Origin: Chloroflexota bacterium
GTDB taxonomy: Bacteria; Chloroflexota; UBA6077; FW602-bin22
Length of the DNA stretch: 34,977 nt
NCBI GenBank assembly: GCA_004297775.1
Contig: SCUE01000006.1
Location: forward strand, 1-34,977
Direction: 5' to 3'
Of this stretch, positions 25,131-33,013 are shown piece after piece (the stretch's first letter is position 1; each line of letters starts with the position of its first letter). The notes below the pieces were generated by a model. The model saw nothing but the letters and a program-made list of their open reading frames with translations. It was not told where the DNA came from and did not search any database. The position numbers were made by a program, and so were the translations under genes.

Positions 25131-26765
25131 TCAGTTCCGAGCAGCGTCGAGCTTGCGATGGGCTTCCTCGACCGTGATTTCGCCGCAAGCGAGCGCTTCG
25201 AGCACCGAAACCGTGGGATCCGGCGTGCCCTGGGGTGTGGCCGAGTTTCCTCGCGGAGTCGCGGGCGCAGTATCCTTCGCGCCGGCGCCGGACTCGGCCT
25301 CGATCGGCGTCGGACGGCGCCACGGCCGCGAGACGGTCGGCGGCGCGTCCGACGCCCGAGATGATTCTTCGGTGTCGACCGATCCGACGGCAGACGCCGA
25401 CGATCGATCTGTGGCGACCGATCCGCTCGCGACCGTGACCCGCTCGTCGGCATTCTTGACAATCCGTCGCACCCGGCTCGCAAACTCTTCGGCCACGACC
25501 TCGACTCGTTCGGCCGCGCGCGTCGCGGCGACTTCAGCCGCGCGGGCCGCTTCCTCGATCGCGCGGGTCGCGCCGTCGGTCGATCGTTCGCGCGCTGCCC
25601 GGGTCAACTCTTCGAGGGCTCGCTGCACCGATGGTTTGGCGCCACTCCACGCCTCCTCAAGCGCTCGCGCCGCCGAGATGCCAGCCGCCTCGGCCGCGTC
25701 GGCGATCGCCGGTCCGAGATCGCGCACCATCGCCGAGGTCGATCGCATGTCGTCGCGCGCTTGCACCGTCCCGCCCTCCTGATTTCGTATCGCAATCGAG
25801 CCACGTCCCGTCTTCAGCGTGACCTCGGCTCGTGGCTCGCCATCACCGATCGCCCCGACCATGCGGACGCCGCCAAAGCTCATCGGACCGGAGCGTCCGA
25901 CTCGCACGAGCGGGACATCAGACACGATCGAGCCCGCATTCGTCTGCGCCTCGACGCGCGCGGATGAGAGCCCCACCACGCCAAACTCGATGTCGCCCAT
26001 TCCGGTCGCGATCTCATAGGTTCCCGCCTCGCAGAGTGCGTCGCACGCGACGCGTCCCTGGCCGAGTTGGACCGAGAGCCCTTTCAGGGTGCCGCGGCGA
26101 ACGATGACGTCGCCCATGCCGCTCTGAACCGTCGGGTGCCCGCCCTGGGCATCCTCGATCGTCACCTCGCCGTGACCGATCTGAATCCGGGACGGACCAA
26201 TCGAACGCCGCAACATCACGCCGCCATGACCGGACGTGAGCGCCACTCCACCGACCGCGGCGGTCACGGCCAGGTCGCCGTGTCCGGTCCGGAGCGTCGC
26301 GGCCCCGACCTGCTCATCGATCGTGATATCGCCGTGGCCGGTTTCGGCGACGAGTCCGCCGGTGTGGCGCGTCACCCGAATCTCGCCGTGACCGGTGTTC
26401 AGATCGCACTCTCCGACCACGTCCGCGATCGAGAGATCGCCGTGCCCACTACGAACCGAGCACGCACCGCGAGTACCCGAGACCGAACACTCACCATGCC
26501 CGGTTTCGAGTGATGCGCAATCGACTGAGGCGGGAATCTCGAGGACGATATCCATGCGCCGCGTGCGAAACGGAAGAGTCTCCTGCTCGATGATGAGCCG
26601 ATCGCCGTCGCGAGACAGGCGCGGGAGTTCACCCTCGCGCGACTCGACGCGAATCGACCAGGGGCCACCCTCCCGCGCGCGAACCGTGACGTCGCCGCGC
26701 CCGATCCGGACCGACAGATCGGTTGCGCCGGTCGCGACCTCCGCGAATTTCTCGAGAATTGCCAC
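25131..26765 (-). CDS. DUF4097-type beta-repeat protein with C-terminal SHOCT-like motif
   Basis: 544 residues, GTG start 7 nt after GGAGG. Residues about 70-240 hold around eight repeats of about 18 residues with the pattern xTGHGDITVxxxxGxxxL (SGHGDLSIADVVGECDLNTG, TGHGDLAVTAAVGG), the parallel beta-helix/toast-rack fold of DUF4097. Then an Ala/Glu-rich helix-prone stretch (AIEEAARAAEVAATRAAERV), a low-complexity segment, and a final VLEALACGEITVEEAHRKLD. That last motif is found at the end of the partner DUF2089 protein too. In YvlB/LiaX-like proteins of Firmicutes, a similar motif stands N-terminal and the family takes part in envelope-stress response. No signal peptide seen, so cytoplasmic or membrane-associated. 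Confidence 0.82.
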   Translation of the reverse strand: MAILEKFAEVATGATDLSVRIGRGDVTVRAREGGPWSIRVESREGELPRLSRDGDRLIIEQETLPFRTRRMDIVLEIPASVDCASLETGHGECSVSGTRGACSVRSGHGDLSIADVVGECDLNTGHGEIRVTRHTGGLVAETGHGDITIDEQVGAATLRTGHGDLAVTAAVGGVALTSGHGGVMLRRSIGPSRIQIGHGEVTIEDAQGGHPTVQSGMGDVIVRRGTLKGLSVQLGQGRVACDALCEAGTYEIATGMGDIEFGVVGLSSARVEAQTNAGSIVSDVPLVRVGRSGPMSFGGVRMVGAIGDGEPRAEVTLKTGRGSIAIRNQEGGTVQARDDMRSTSAMVRDLGPAIADAAEAAGISAARALEEAWSGAKPSVQRALEELTRAARERSTDGATRAIEEAARAAEVAATRAAERVEVVAEEFASRVRRIVKNADERVTVASGSVATDRSSASAVGSVDTEESSRASDAPPTVSRPWRRPTPIEAESGAGAKDTAPATPRGNSATPQGTPDPTVSVLEALACGEITVEEAHRKLDAARN

Positions 26766-26767
26766 GT

Positions 26768-27118
26768 CTATCCCTCCTCGTTGCGCAATCGACGCGCCGC
26801 GTCATCCGGCTTCAGGTCTCCGCGGGCGACGGCTTCCAATATCGAACGTCGGCCACCGCCGTCACCCAGCCGCCCGACGATCTCGTCGAGCTTCGCGCGA
26901 ACGGTCGGGTAGGACACGCCGAGACGCTTCTCGACCTCAGTGAGATTTCCGCGGCTGCCGACGAAGATGCGCAAGAACGTGGCCTGCTCATCGGTCAGCC
27001 GGCAGAAGTCGCACGGCCGGTATTTCGCCTGTACCCGCGTGTCGCAGCTTTCACAGCGCACCTCGGTGATGTGCACGTCGCTGCCACAGGATGGACACTG
27101 TTCCAGGATTTTTCTCAT
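26768..27118 (-). CDS. DUF2089-family zinc-ribbon/HTH regulator
   Basis: 116 residues from ATG 27118. ATG 27136 is in frame but lies upstream of the -10, so it would not be transcribed. A zinc ribbon with Cys8, Cys11, Cys22, Cys25 (CPSCGSDVH..RCESCDT) is followed by CDFCRLTDEQATFLRIFVGS and an HTH (NLTEVEKRLGVSYPTVRAKLDEIV), the typical DUF2089 layout. A C-terminal SILEAVARGDLKPDDAARRL repeats the motif found at the end of the DUF4097 partner. Probably a transcription factor acting on its own operon, given the dyads in its promoter. Two nt separate its stop from the partner start. Confidence 0.9.
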   Translation of the reverse strand: MRKILEQCPSCGSDVHITEVRCESCDTRVQAKYRPCDFCRLTDEQATFLRIFVGSRGNLTEVEKRLGVSYPTVRAKLDEIVGRLGDGGGRRSILEAVARGDLKPDDAARRLRNEEG

Positions 27119-27127
27119 CTGATGCCT

Positions 27128-27156
27128 ATTATTCATTGATTACATCCTGATGTCAA
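27128..27156 (-). promoter_or_regulatory. Consensus promoter of the DUF2089-DUF4097 operon
   Basis: On the minus strand: -35 TTGACA (27151-27156), 17-nt spacer, -10 AATAAT (27128-27133). The best promoter in the window, in an AT-rich patch. The -10 ends 9 nt before ATG 27118, giving a nearly leaderless mRNA. Confidence 0.7.
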
Positions 27157-27164
27157 GTCTTGAC
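27142..27164. promoter_or_regulatory. Overlapping operator dyads in the DUF2089 promoter
   Basis: GTCAAG-T-CTTGAC (27152-27164) covers the -35, and ACATC-CT-GATGT (27142-27153) lies in the spacer. Placement suits a repressor blocking polymerase, most simply the DUF2089 protein itself. Confidence 0.5.
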
Positions 27165-27301
27165 TGAGGATTTGAGGATCCACACGGCGAGGGATTCCGC
27201 CTTGCTCAAGCGTCTGCCGGGTACGCTCCCGCCGACGCCCCGGCCGCGCCCAAACGGGAGAGCCATGGCGATGCATGCCTAGGCTCACCGACCCGCCGTT
27301 G

Positions 27302-27307
27302 TACACT
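27302..27307 (+). promoter_or_regulatory. Leaderless -10 element TACACT of the ThDP enzyme gene
   Basis: TTG-TACACT with the hexamer ending 7 nt before ATG 27315. The preceding TG could act as an extended -10. No -35 and no ribosome site. Confidence 0.45.
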
Positions 27308-27314
27308 GCGCGCC

Positions 27315-28958
27315 ATGCGTATGACTGGCGGGCAGGCCCTCGTCGCCGCGCTCGAATCGGAGGCGGTCAAGATCACCTTCGGTCTACCCGGCATTCAGCT
27401 CGACTGGGCATTCGATGCGCTTCACGCCGCCCGAGAGCGCGTCCGGGTCGTACACACGCGTCACGAGCAGGCCGCCGCCTATATGGCCGACGGGTTCGCT
27501 CGCACGACCGGCCAACCAGGCGTCTTCATCGTCGTGCCCGGCCCCGGAGTTCTCAACACACTGTCCGCGTTGGCGACGGCGTATGCCTGCAACTCACCCG
27601 TCCTCTGCATCACCGGCCAGATCAACTCCGACCTCATCGGCATCGGTCGCGGGGTCCTTCACGAGGTGGACGACCAACTCGGGATACTCCGTCACGTCAC
27701 GAAATGGGCGGGGCGCGCCCTAACTCCGCGCGACGTGCCGATCCTCGTCCACGAGGCGTTCCGGCAGATGCGTTCCGGACGCCCGCGTCCGGTCGAGATC
27801 GAAATCCCGCCCGACGTGCTACAAGCGGTCGACGATGTCGATATCGGCACACCGTTGCCGGCCACGAAGAGCGCCGGCAATCCGGACGATCTCTTGCGCG
27901 CGGCCCGCTCCCTCGGCGGCGCCGAGCGCCCGCTCATCCTCGCCGGCGGCGGCGTCATCGCGGCCGGGGCGTGGGACGAGGTTCGCGCTCTGTCGGAGAT
28001 GCTGGAAGCACCGGTTGTCATGAGCGACAACGGTCGCGGCATCGTGTCCGACCGCGACTACCACGCGCATCTGCAACTGGCCCTGCCGGAACTGTTGCCA
28101 CCCTCGGATGCCATCCTGGCGGTCGGCACGCGCATGGTCGATTTCTCGCGCCAGCCGATCGCGATCGCGCCGAGTCAGACGCTGATCCGCATCGATGCCG
28201 ACGCGACGCAGCTCAGCCGCGGACCACGCGCGGCGATCTCCATTGCCGCGGACGCCCGCGCCGCGCTGACGACACTCGTCAACAACGTCAGCGCCCACAA
28301 CCGGCGGCGCCCATCGCGTCAGGCCGAACTGGACGCCCTGAAAAGATCGATCCGGGCCGAAATCGACGACGCACAGCCCCAGGCCGGATTCGGCCACGCG
28401 CTGCGCAACAGCCTGCCCGACGACACGATCGTCGTCAGCGAGAGCACTCAGGTCGGATACTGGGCCACCTTCGGCCTGCCCATCTACGAACCGCGCACGT
28501 ATCTCACGGCCGGCTACCAGGGAACACTCGGCTACGGCTACCCGACCGCACTCGGCGCCCAGGTCGGCAATCCGTCGCGCCGCGTCGTGTCGATCAACGG
28601 CGACGGCGGATTCATGTTCAACGTCCAGGAGTTGGCCACCGCTGCCCAGCACCGGATACCGGTGACGACGATTGTGTTCGACGATGGCGCATTCGGAAAC
28701 GTCCGCCGCATTCAGGAGCATAGCTTCGGCGGCCGCGTCATTGCGTCTGACCTTCGCAATCCGCCCTTTGCGCGGCTGGCCGAGATGTTCGGCGTACAGG
28801 GCATTCGGGCCGAGGGCGCCGATGGTCTCGCCGGAGCGATGCGCGATGCGCTCGCCCACGATGGGCCGACTCTGATCGAAGTGCCGGTCGGACCGATGCC
28901 GATGTTCCTACGCCTTGTCCGGGAGCGGCTCGCGAACAAACTCGCCACCGCGCGCTGA
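27315..28958 (+). CDS. Thiamine diphosphate-binding enzyme of the acetolactate synthase family
   Basis: 547 residues. N-terminal pyrimidine domain with HTRHEQAAAYMADG (catalytic Glu51), then the GPGVLNTLSALATAY and ITGQ blocks; a central Rossmann domain (LILAGGGVIAAGAWDE); and the C-terminal ThDP motif NGDGGFMFNVQELATA (Asp430) ending in FDDGAFGNVR. The architecture is that of acetolactate synthase, glyoxylate carboligase, sulfoacetaldehyde acetyltransferase and related carboligases or decarboxylases. No small regulatory subunit is adjacent, so ilvB function is not assumed. It precedes a MocA-type oxidoreductase by 16 nt, which suggests a catabolic pathway producing or using a 2-oxo acid. Confidence 0.9.
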   Translation: MRMTGGQALVAALESEAVKITFGLPGIQLDWAFDALHAARERVRVVHTRHEQAAAYMADGFARTTGQPGVFIVVPGPGVLNTLSALATAYACNSPVLCITGQINSDLIGIGRGVLHEVDDQLGILRHVTKWAGRALTPRDVPILVHEAFRQMRSGRPRPVEIEIPPDVLQAVDDVDIGTPLPATKSAGNPDDLLRAARSLGGAERPLILAGGGVIAAGAWDEVRALSEMLEAPVVMSDNGRGIVSDRDYHAHLQLALPELLPPSDAILAVGTRMVDFSRQPIAIAPSQTLIRIDADATQLSRGPRAAISIAADARAALTTLVNNVSAHNRRRPSRQAELDALKRSIRAEIDDAQPQAGFGHALRNSLPDDTIVVSESTQVGYWATFGLPIYEPRTYLTAGYQGTLGYGYPTALGAQVGNPSRRVVSINGDGGFMFNVQELATAAQHRIPVTTIVFDDGAFGNVRRIQEHSFGGRVIASDLRNPPFARLAEMFGVQGIRAEGADGLAGAMRDALAHDGPTLIEVPVGPMPMFLRLVRERLANKLATAR

Positions 28959-28974
28959 CTCAGGAGTGAAACCA

Positions 28975-29988
28975 ATGGCAATTCGCATCGCTCAGTACGG
29001 GACCGGTCACGGGCACGCCTCGGGCAAATGGCTGGCGATGCGCCGCAACGCCGATGTCGCGGAAGTCGGTGTTTACGAGCCAGATCCGGCGGCCCGCGCC
29101 CAATGGCGATCGCACGCGTCCTACGAGGGCGCTCGCTGGTACGAATCCGCCGATGAGATGCTCGGCGACGCGTCGATCGACGCGATCGCGATCGAGGGTC
29201 GCAACGATGAAGGCCTGGCCATGGCGCGGCCGGCGATCGACGCCGGCAAGCACGTCTGGTATGACAAGCCAGCCGGCGACGACTGGCCGGCGTTTCTCGA
29301 CCTCGTGGGACGCGTCTGTGCCGCCAATCGCGTTCTCCAGATGGGGTACATGCTCCGGTATCACGACTCGTTCAAGACCGTCGCCGATTGGGCGCGCGGC
29401 GGAATGCTGGGACACATCTTTCAAATCCGCGCACACTTCTCGACCAACATACCGATCATCGGTCCGGCGAACACCCGAGAACTCATCGCGCGCCACCGCG
29501 GTGGGATGCTGTACGACCTCGGCGGCCACATGCTCGATCAAGTCACCTGGATTCTCGGCCGACCGACTCACGTAACCGCTTTCCTACACAATCACGCCAC
29601 GCCGGAATTACCGCATTTCCCAGACAACACGCTTGGGGTATTCGAATTCAACGGCGCGATGGCCACGGTCGAAATCGCGGCGATGGAGGCTCGTCCGATG
29701 GCGCGCCGTTTCGAAGTCTATGGCACGCGCGGAAGCGCGATTCTTCTCGAACCATTCGAGCCGGGAGGACGGATTCGGCTGGCGCTTGATGAAGCTCGCA
29801 ACGGCTTCGTCGCCGGCGAGCAGATCATCAAGACCGGGTCCCCTGAACGGCAAGCATTGTACGAACGAGAATTGGCCGCGTTCGTCGCCACGACTCGCGG
29901 ACAACAAGCGCCAGATCGCGATCTATCGCACGAAGTACTCGTGCAGGAAACTCTGCTCCGTGTGACCGGCGGTATTCCAGGCGGATAG
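28975..29988 (+). CDS. Gfo/Idh/MocA-family oxidoreductase (distinct type)
   Basis: 337 residues from ATG 28975, with AGGAG 8 nt upstream. The nucleotide motif is QYGTGHGHASGKWLA (less canonical than GxGxxG), followed by IEGRNDEGLAMARPAI and YDKP in place of EKP, with the catalytic Lys retained. The C-terminal domain has GGMLYDLGGHMLDQVTWILGRP, the usual D-x-x-x-H site. It is only distantly related to the two 422-423-residue paralogues flanking this region. Co-transcribed with the ThDP enzyme (16-nt gap). Substrate unknown; sugar or polyol derivative likely. Confidence 0.87.
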   Translation: MAIRIAQYGTGHGHASGKWLAMRRNADVAEVGVYEPDPAARAQWRSHASYEGARWYESADEMLGDASIDAIAIEGRNDEGLAMARPAIDAGKHVWYDKPAGDDWPAFLDLVGRVCAANRVLQMGYMLRYHDSFKTVADWARGGMLGHIFQIRAHFSTNIPIIGPANTRELIARHRGGMLYDLGGHMLDQVTWILGRPTHVTAFLHNHATPELPHFPDNTLGVFEFNGAMATVEIAAMEARPMARRFEVYGTRGSAILLEPFEPGGRIRLALDEARNGFVAGEQIIKTGSPERQALYERELAAFVATTRGQQAPDRDLSHEVLVQETLLRVTGGIPGG

Positions 29989-30031
29989 CCTCCGGACTGC
30001 CTTCCACGCGATCTGATCACCTCGTTTTATC

Positions 30032-30063
30032 TATACTTCCGTCTGCGAAGTTGTACACTTCGC
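30032..30063 (+). promoter_or_regulatory. -10 TATACT and GCGAAGT/ACTTCGC dyad upstream of the small gene
   Basis: TATACT at 30032-30037 and GCGAAGT-TGTAC-ACTTCGC at 30045-30063. The dyad would lie at about +1 to +20 of the transcript, as an operator or leader hairpin. A second -10-like TACACT is inside it. No clear -35. Confidence 0.4.
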
Positions 30064-30093
30064 GATCACATCATTTGGATTAGGGAGTTTTGT

Positions 30094-30402
30094 ATGGCAC
30101 GATTCACCGCGCTCAGCAAAGAGCGCATTCAGGATCTGACGACGCGCCGAGGAATCGCGACGATCGACCTTGGTCCACAACGCGAGTGGATTCAGCAAGC
30201 GGTCGCCGCGAACGGCTGGGGCGAAATCGCGCTCGAACCGACCGATAACGTACGCGCGGTCAAGCGGCGCACAACGATCGCTGGCAAGGAACTTGGCAAG
30301 ATCGTCAAGTGGCACCGGAAATCTACGCCACAGCTATTGATCTTTCAGGCCATCAACCCTGATCAGTTGATTCGTCGCGTTCGGCGGCCGCGATCCCGCT
30401 AA
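30094..30402 (+). CDS. Small basic hypothetical protein, 102 residues
   Basis: ATG 30094, with GGGAG 6 nt upstream. Reads MARFTALSKERIQDLTTRRG and later IVKWHRKSTPQLLIFQAINP. It is rich in Arg/Lys (net strongly positive), with a Trp-containing middle (REWIQQAVAANGWGEIAL) and a C-terminal RRVRRPRSR tail. No cysteine, signal or membrane span. The composition suits a nucleic-acid-binding protein, but no family is recognised. Preceded by its own dyad-containing promoter, it appears separate from the oxidoreductase genes on either side. Confidence 0.65.
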   Translation: MARFTALSKERIQDLTTRRGIATIDLGPQREWIQQAVAANGWGEIALEPTDNVRAVKRRTTIAGKELGKIVKWHRKSTPQLLIFQAINPDQLIRRVRRPRSR

Positions 30403-30492
30403 CAGGCGTCTCGTCCCCTGGGAGCGCCGGCGTCTCGCCCGCTCCGCGCGCGGTCGCAGGCCCAACCAATCCGGCGCGCGCGCCCACGTTAG

Positions 30493-30539
30493 TCCCCTCT
30501 CCCAGCCGAAGGCGTCTGGGAGAAGGCCAGGGTGAGGGC
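30493..30539. repeat. REP-like imperfect palindrome
   Basis: TCTCCCAG (30498-30505) and CTGGGAGA (30516-30523), followed by AGGCCAGGGTGAGGG, form the pattern of the short intergenic repeats (CCTCTCCC...GGGAGAGGGCCxGGGTGAGGG) common in GC-rich bacteria. Only one copy lies in the window. It may fold as a terminator-like hairpin after the small gene. Confidence 0.6.
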
Positions 30540-30642
30540 GTCCTCGGCTGGCGCCGTGGGTGCCCGCCGCCGATTGTCGCCGCGGATCGATAGCTGACGT
30601 ATCATCGCCGCCGTCCAAGTCGGGACTTGAGGTGGTGTGACG

Positions 30643-31911
30643 ATGGCGACGGTGAAGTACGCGGCGGTCGGCTGCGGCGGCATGGGTCGGCGACATCTTC
30701 GCGGCATGGCGCGCCTGTATCAGTCGTCGCGGCGCAACATGGAACTCGTCGCCGTCTGCGACCTGAACCAGGAGAACGCGAACTTCCTGGCCGATGAGGC
30801 GCGAGACCTGCTCGGCGCGCGGCCACGCGTCTTCGTCGATATCGCGCAGATGGCCCGTGAGATGCCGGATCTCCAGGCCGCCGACGTCACGACCGATACC
30901 GGCTCGCATCATGCCGTCGCGACCGCCTGCCTCAACGCCGGTCTGCACGTCCAGTGTGAGAAGCCACTCGCCGTCACGATGCGCGGCTGCAATCTCGCGA
31001 TCGAGGCGGCGCGGCGCAATCGTCGCATCCTCTCCGTGGCCGAAAACTTCCGCCGCGACCCGATCAATCGCCTCGTCAAGGCGCTCATCGCCGACGGCGC
31101 GATCGGGACACCGCGCCTCATGATCGAAACGACGATTGGCGGTCGCGACACGCTCTTCATCACGCCGTGGCGCCACATGAAGAAGACCGGCACGATCACC
31201 CTCGACGAGGGTGTTCACCACGCTGACATATTGCGCTACTACCTGGGCGAGTTCCGCTACGTCTGGGGGGAAACGCGACTTCACGAGAAGACGCGGCAGA
31301 ACACGAAATCGGCCGGTCCCGGTGGCTTCTACGCGCGCTGGTCGGGCGGCTTCCCCGACACCGTCGAAGCCACCGGTGAGGACGCGCTGTACGCGCACAT
31401 CACGTTCGAGAGCGGCGCGATCGGCCACTGGATCAACGACCACGCCGGGCACGGCCTGCGACAGAGCGCACGCCACGTGTACGGATCGAAAGGCTCGCTC
31501 GAATGCCCGGGCGATCGCAACGGTCGTCCGATCACGCTTCACCTGGACGACGGAACCGTGATCGACGACGGTCGCATTCTCGACTACGCGCCCAGCTACA
31601 AGCTGAGCCCGCTCGCGGCTGAGCTCTTCGGCGGAGAGCGCGTCTGGACGTACTCGTTCGAGTTCAATGACACGGACTCGCGCATCCTGGCGCTCGAGTA
31701 CCACGAATTGGGCGACTGCATCCTGAACAACCACGCTCCTGAAGTGACCGGCGAGGAGGCGCGAGCCGACGTGGCGCTGAACTACGCGCCGTTCGAATCC
31801 GGTCGCCTCGGCCGACCCGTCACGCTCGCCGATATGATCCACGGTCGCGCCGATGCTTATCAGCGCGAGATCGACATTGCGCTCGGACTATTGACTCCCG
31901 CGGCCGTCTGA
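30643..31911 (+). CDS. Gfo/Idh/MocA-family oxidoreductase (paralogue B)
   Basis: 422 residues from ATG 30643 (GTG 30637 is two codons upstream). Over half of aligned residues are the same as paralogue A at 23765: YAAVGCGGMGRRHLRG, SSRRNMELVA, DLQAADVT, GLHVQCEKP, ALIADGAIGTPRLM and TPWRHM. CEKP carries the catalytic Lys; GVHHADILRYYLGEF replaces GVHEADVMRFYMGEF of the other copy. Differences cluster around the substrate-facing middle (GTITLDEG versus ASMPVDAG), suggesting different substrates. GAGG and GGTGG precede the start. Confidence 0.88.
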   Translation: MATVKYAAVGCGGMGRRHLRGMARLYQSSRRNMELVAVCDLNQENANFLADEARDLLGARPRVFVDIAQMAREMPDLQAADVTTDTGSHHAVATACLNAGLHVQCEKPLAVTMRGCNLAIEAARRNRRILSVAENFRRDPINRLVKALIADGAIGTPRLMIETTIGGRDTLFITPWRHMKKTGTITLDEGVHHADILRYYLGEFRYVWGETRLHEKTRQNTKSAGPGGFYARWSGGFPDTVEATGEDALYAHITFESGAIGHWINDHAGHGLRQSARHVYGSKGSLECPGDRNGRPITLHLDDGTVIDDGRILDYAPSYKLSPLAAELFGGERVWTYSFEFNDTDSRILALEYHELGDCILNNHAPEVTGEEARADVALNYAPFESGRLGRPVTLADMIHGRADAYQREIDIALGLLTPAAV

Positions 31912-32008
31912 GTCGCGCCGCCACGCCCGGTCCATCTCAGGCGCGGCGAAACCCGACCTCACGCGCCGCGATCTCTCGTATCGCGCTCCCGGTTATCGAC
32001 GACGCCGC

Positions 32009-32377
32009 CTACTCCATCCTCGCGCGGGCGGCCACACCGGCGCCGAGCACGATCCGGCCATCGGCGAGCCGGTAGCGGGGCTCCCCCTCGACCGCCCGCG
32101 ATGCTTCGTGAAGGAGATCGACCACGCGCCGCAACTCGCGCTCGGATGACGTCTCGCCGGCAATTGCGGCCGCGAATGCTTGCGTCGCCTGGCGCACCCG
32201 CTCGCGCTCGGCATCAGTGAGCCGCCTGGGCGCTCCATCGAGTCCTGGGGAATGGTCGCCGACATACGTCGCCGGTACGGCATACGTCGTTCCAGACCGT
32301 CCGACCAGCAGATCGACCGGCTGCCCGAACGGAATGGAAAGGTCGGCCGGCGAGATCCGACCGTCATTCGCCGTCAA
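32009..32377 (-). CDS. Hypothetical protein, third gene of surface operon
   Basis: 122 residues, TTG start immediately after the TAA of the PKD-like gene. N-terminal half is beta-like (ISPADLSIPFGQPVDLLVGRSGTTYAVPATYVG); the middle is a charged helix (LTDAERERVRQATQAFAAAI, then RELRRVVDLLHEASRAV); the end has YRLADGRIVLGAG. No signal peptide or cysteine. Family not recognised. Its coupling to the PKD-like protein suggests a role in the same cell-surface unit. Confidence 0.65.
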   Translation of the reverse strand: MTANDGRISPADLSIPFGQPVDLLVGRSGTTYAVPATYVGDHSPGLDGAPRRLTDAERERVRQATQAFAAAIAGETSSERELRRVVDLLHEASRAVEGEPRYRLADGRIVLGAGVAARARME

Positions 32378-33013
32378 TTATCGACGTCCAAACCACCCGA
32401 AGAATCCGCCGATCGCCTGGCCGAGCGCATCGGCCACGCGCTCAAAAAGACTCGCGCCACTCGAGTCACTCGGCGACGTCCGTCGTGGCTCCAAGTACTG
32501 TACCGGTTCAGATGTCGCCGTGGGTGAATCGTCGCCACGGACGAGCGTCGCCGTGGCTGGACCGGCCGGGTTTGCCGAACGAACCGTGAGCGGCGGTCCA
32601 AACGATTCTGGATCGGACTCGTCTGGCCCCGCACCCGGTTGAGGCAGTAATGCCAGGCTGTCAGCGTCCGTTGCGGCTGGGTATGGTACGTCAAGCTCGG
32701 ACTCGAGGCGGCAACCACCACCGGTCGGCTCGCGGGCCTCGGCCGTGATCGTATACCGGCCCGCCTTGGCGTACTCGTGCCGGATGTAGCCACGTTCTCG
32801 CGCCTGATCCAGGCGCCGCACGCTCTCGAGGGTGCCATCGCCCCAATCAAGGCGCAGGCGCAATCCGGCCGTACCGCGCATCGCGATCGTGATTGCCAGT
32901 CCATCGCCACTGGTCGCGAACTGGCACCGCGGCTGCCCGGAGGCGGTGCCCGGCACCAGCACCATCGCCGCAAGGGCCAGCGCGGTGGCGATCCGCATCC
33001 CTATGGCGGACAC
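32378..33013 (-). CDS. Secreted PKD-like domain protein
   Basis: 211 residues from GTG 33013, chosen because GGAGG lies 5 nt upstream; ATG 32998 is the alternative. A signal peptide ([21 protein letters not shown]) is followed by a PKD-type fold: [30 protein letters not shown] shows the WGDG and Y-x-x-x-G-x-Y-T-I-T marks. Then a Pro/Ser/Asp-rich linker and an amphipathic C-terminal helix ending in [11 protein letters not shown]. The tail resembles a short anchor (a few hydrophobic residues then two Arg), though too short to be a proven sorting signal. It overlaps the upstream pentapeptide gene by 13 nt. Confidence 0.75.
   Translation of the reverse strand: MSAIGMRIATALALAAMVLVPGTASGQPRCQFATSGDGLAITIAMRGTAGLRLRLDWGDGTLESVRRLDQARERGYIRHEYAKAGRYTITAEAREPTGGGCRLESELDVPYPAATDADSLALLPQPGAGPDESDPESFGPPLTVRSANPAGPATATLVRGDDSPTATSEPVQYLEPRRTSPSDSSGASLFERVADALGQAIGGFFGWFGRR

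Noticed and set aside
27266..27283. Possible five-codon leader peptide (MAMHA) before the ThDP gene
   Set aside because: It has a GGGAG site, but the promoter at 27302 lies downstream of it and no attenuator structure follows.
27206..27394. Minus-strand 62-codon frame at the start of the ThDP gene
   Set aside because: Overlaps the conserved N-terminus of the ThDP enzyme and has no ribosome site.
27315..28958. Assignment of the ThDP enzyme as ilvB
   Set aside because: No small subunit gene or branched-chain pathway genes nearby; the family includes many other activities.
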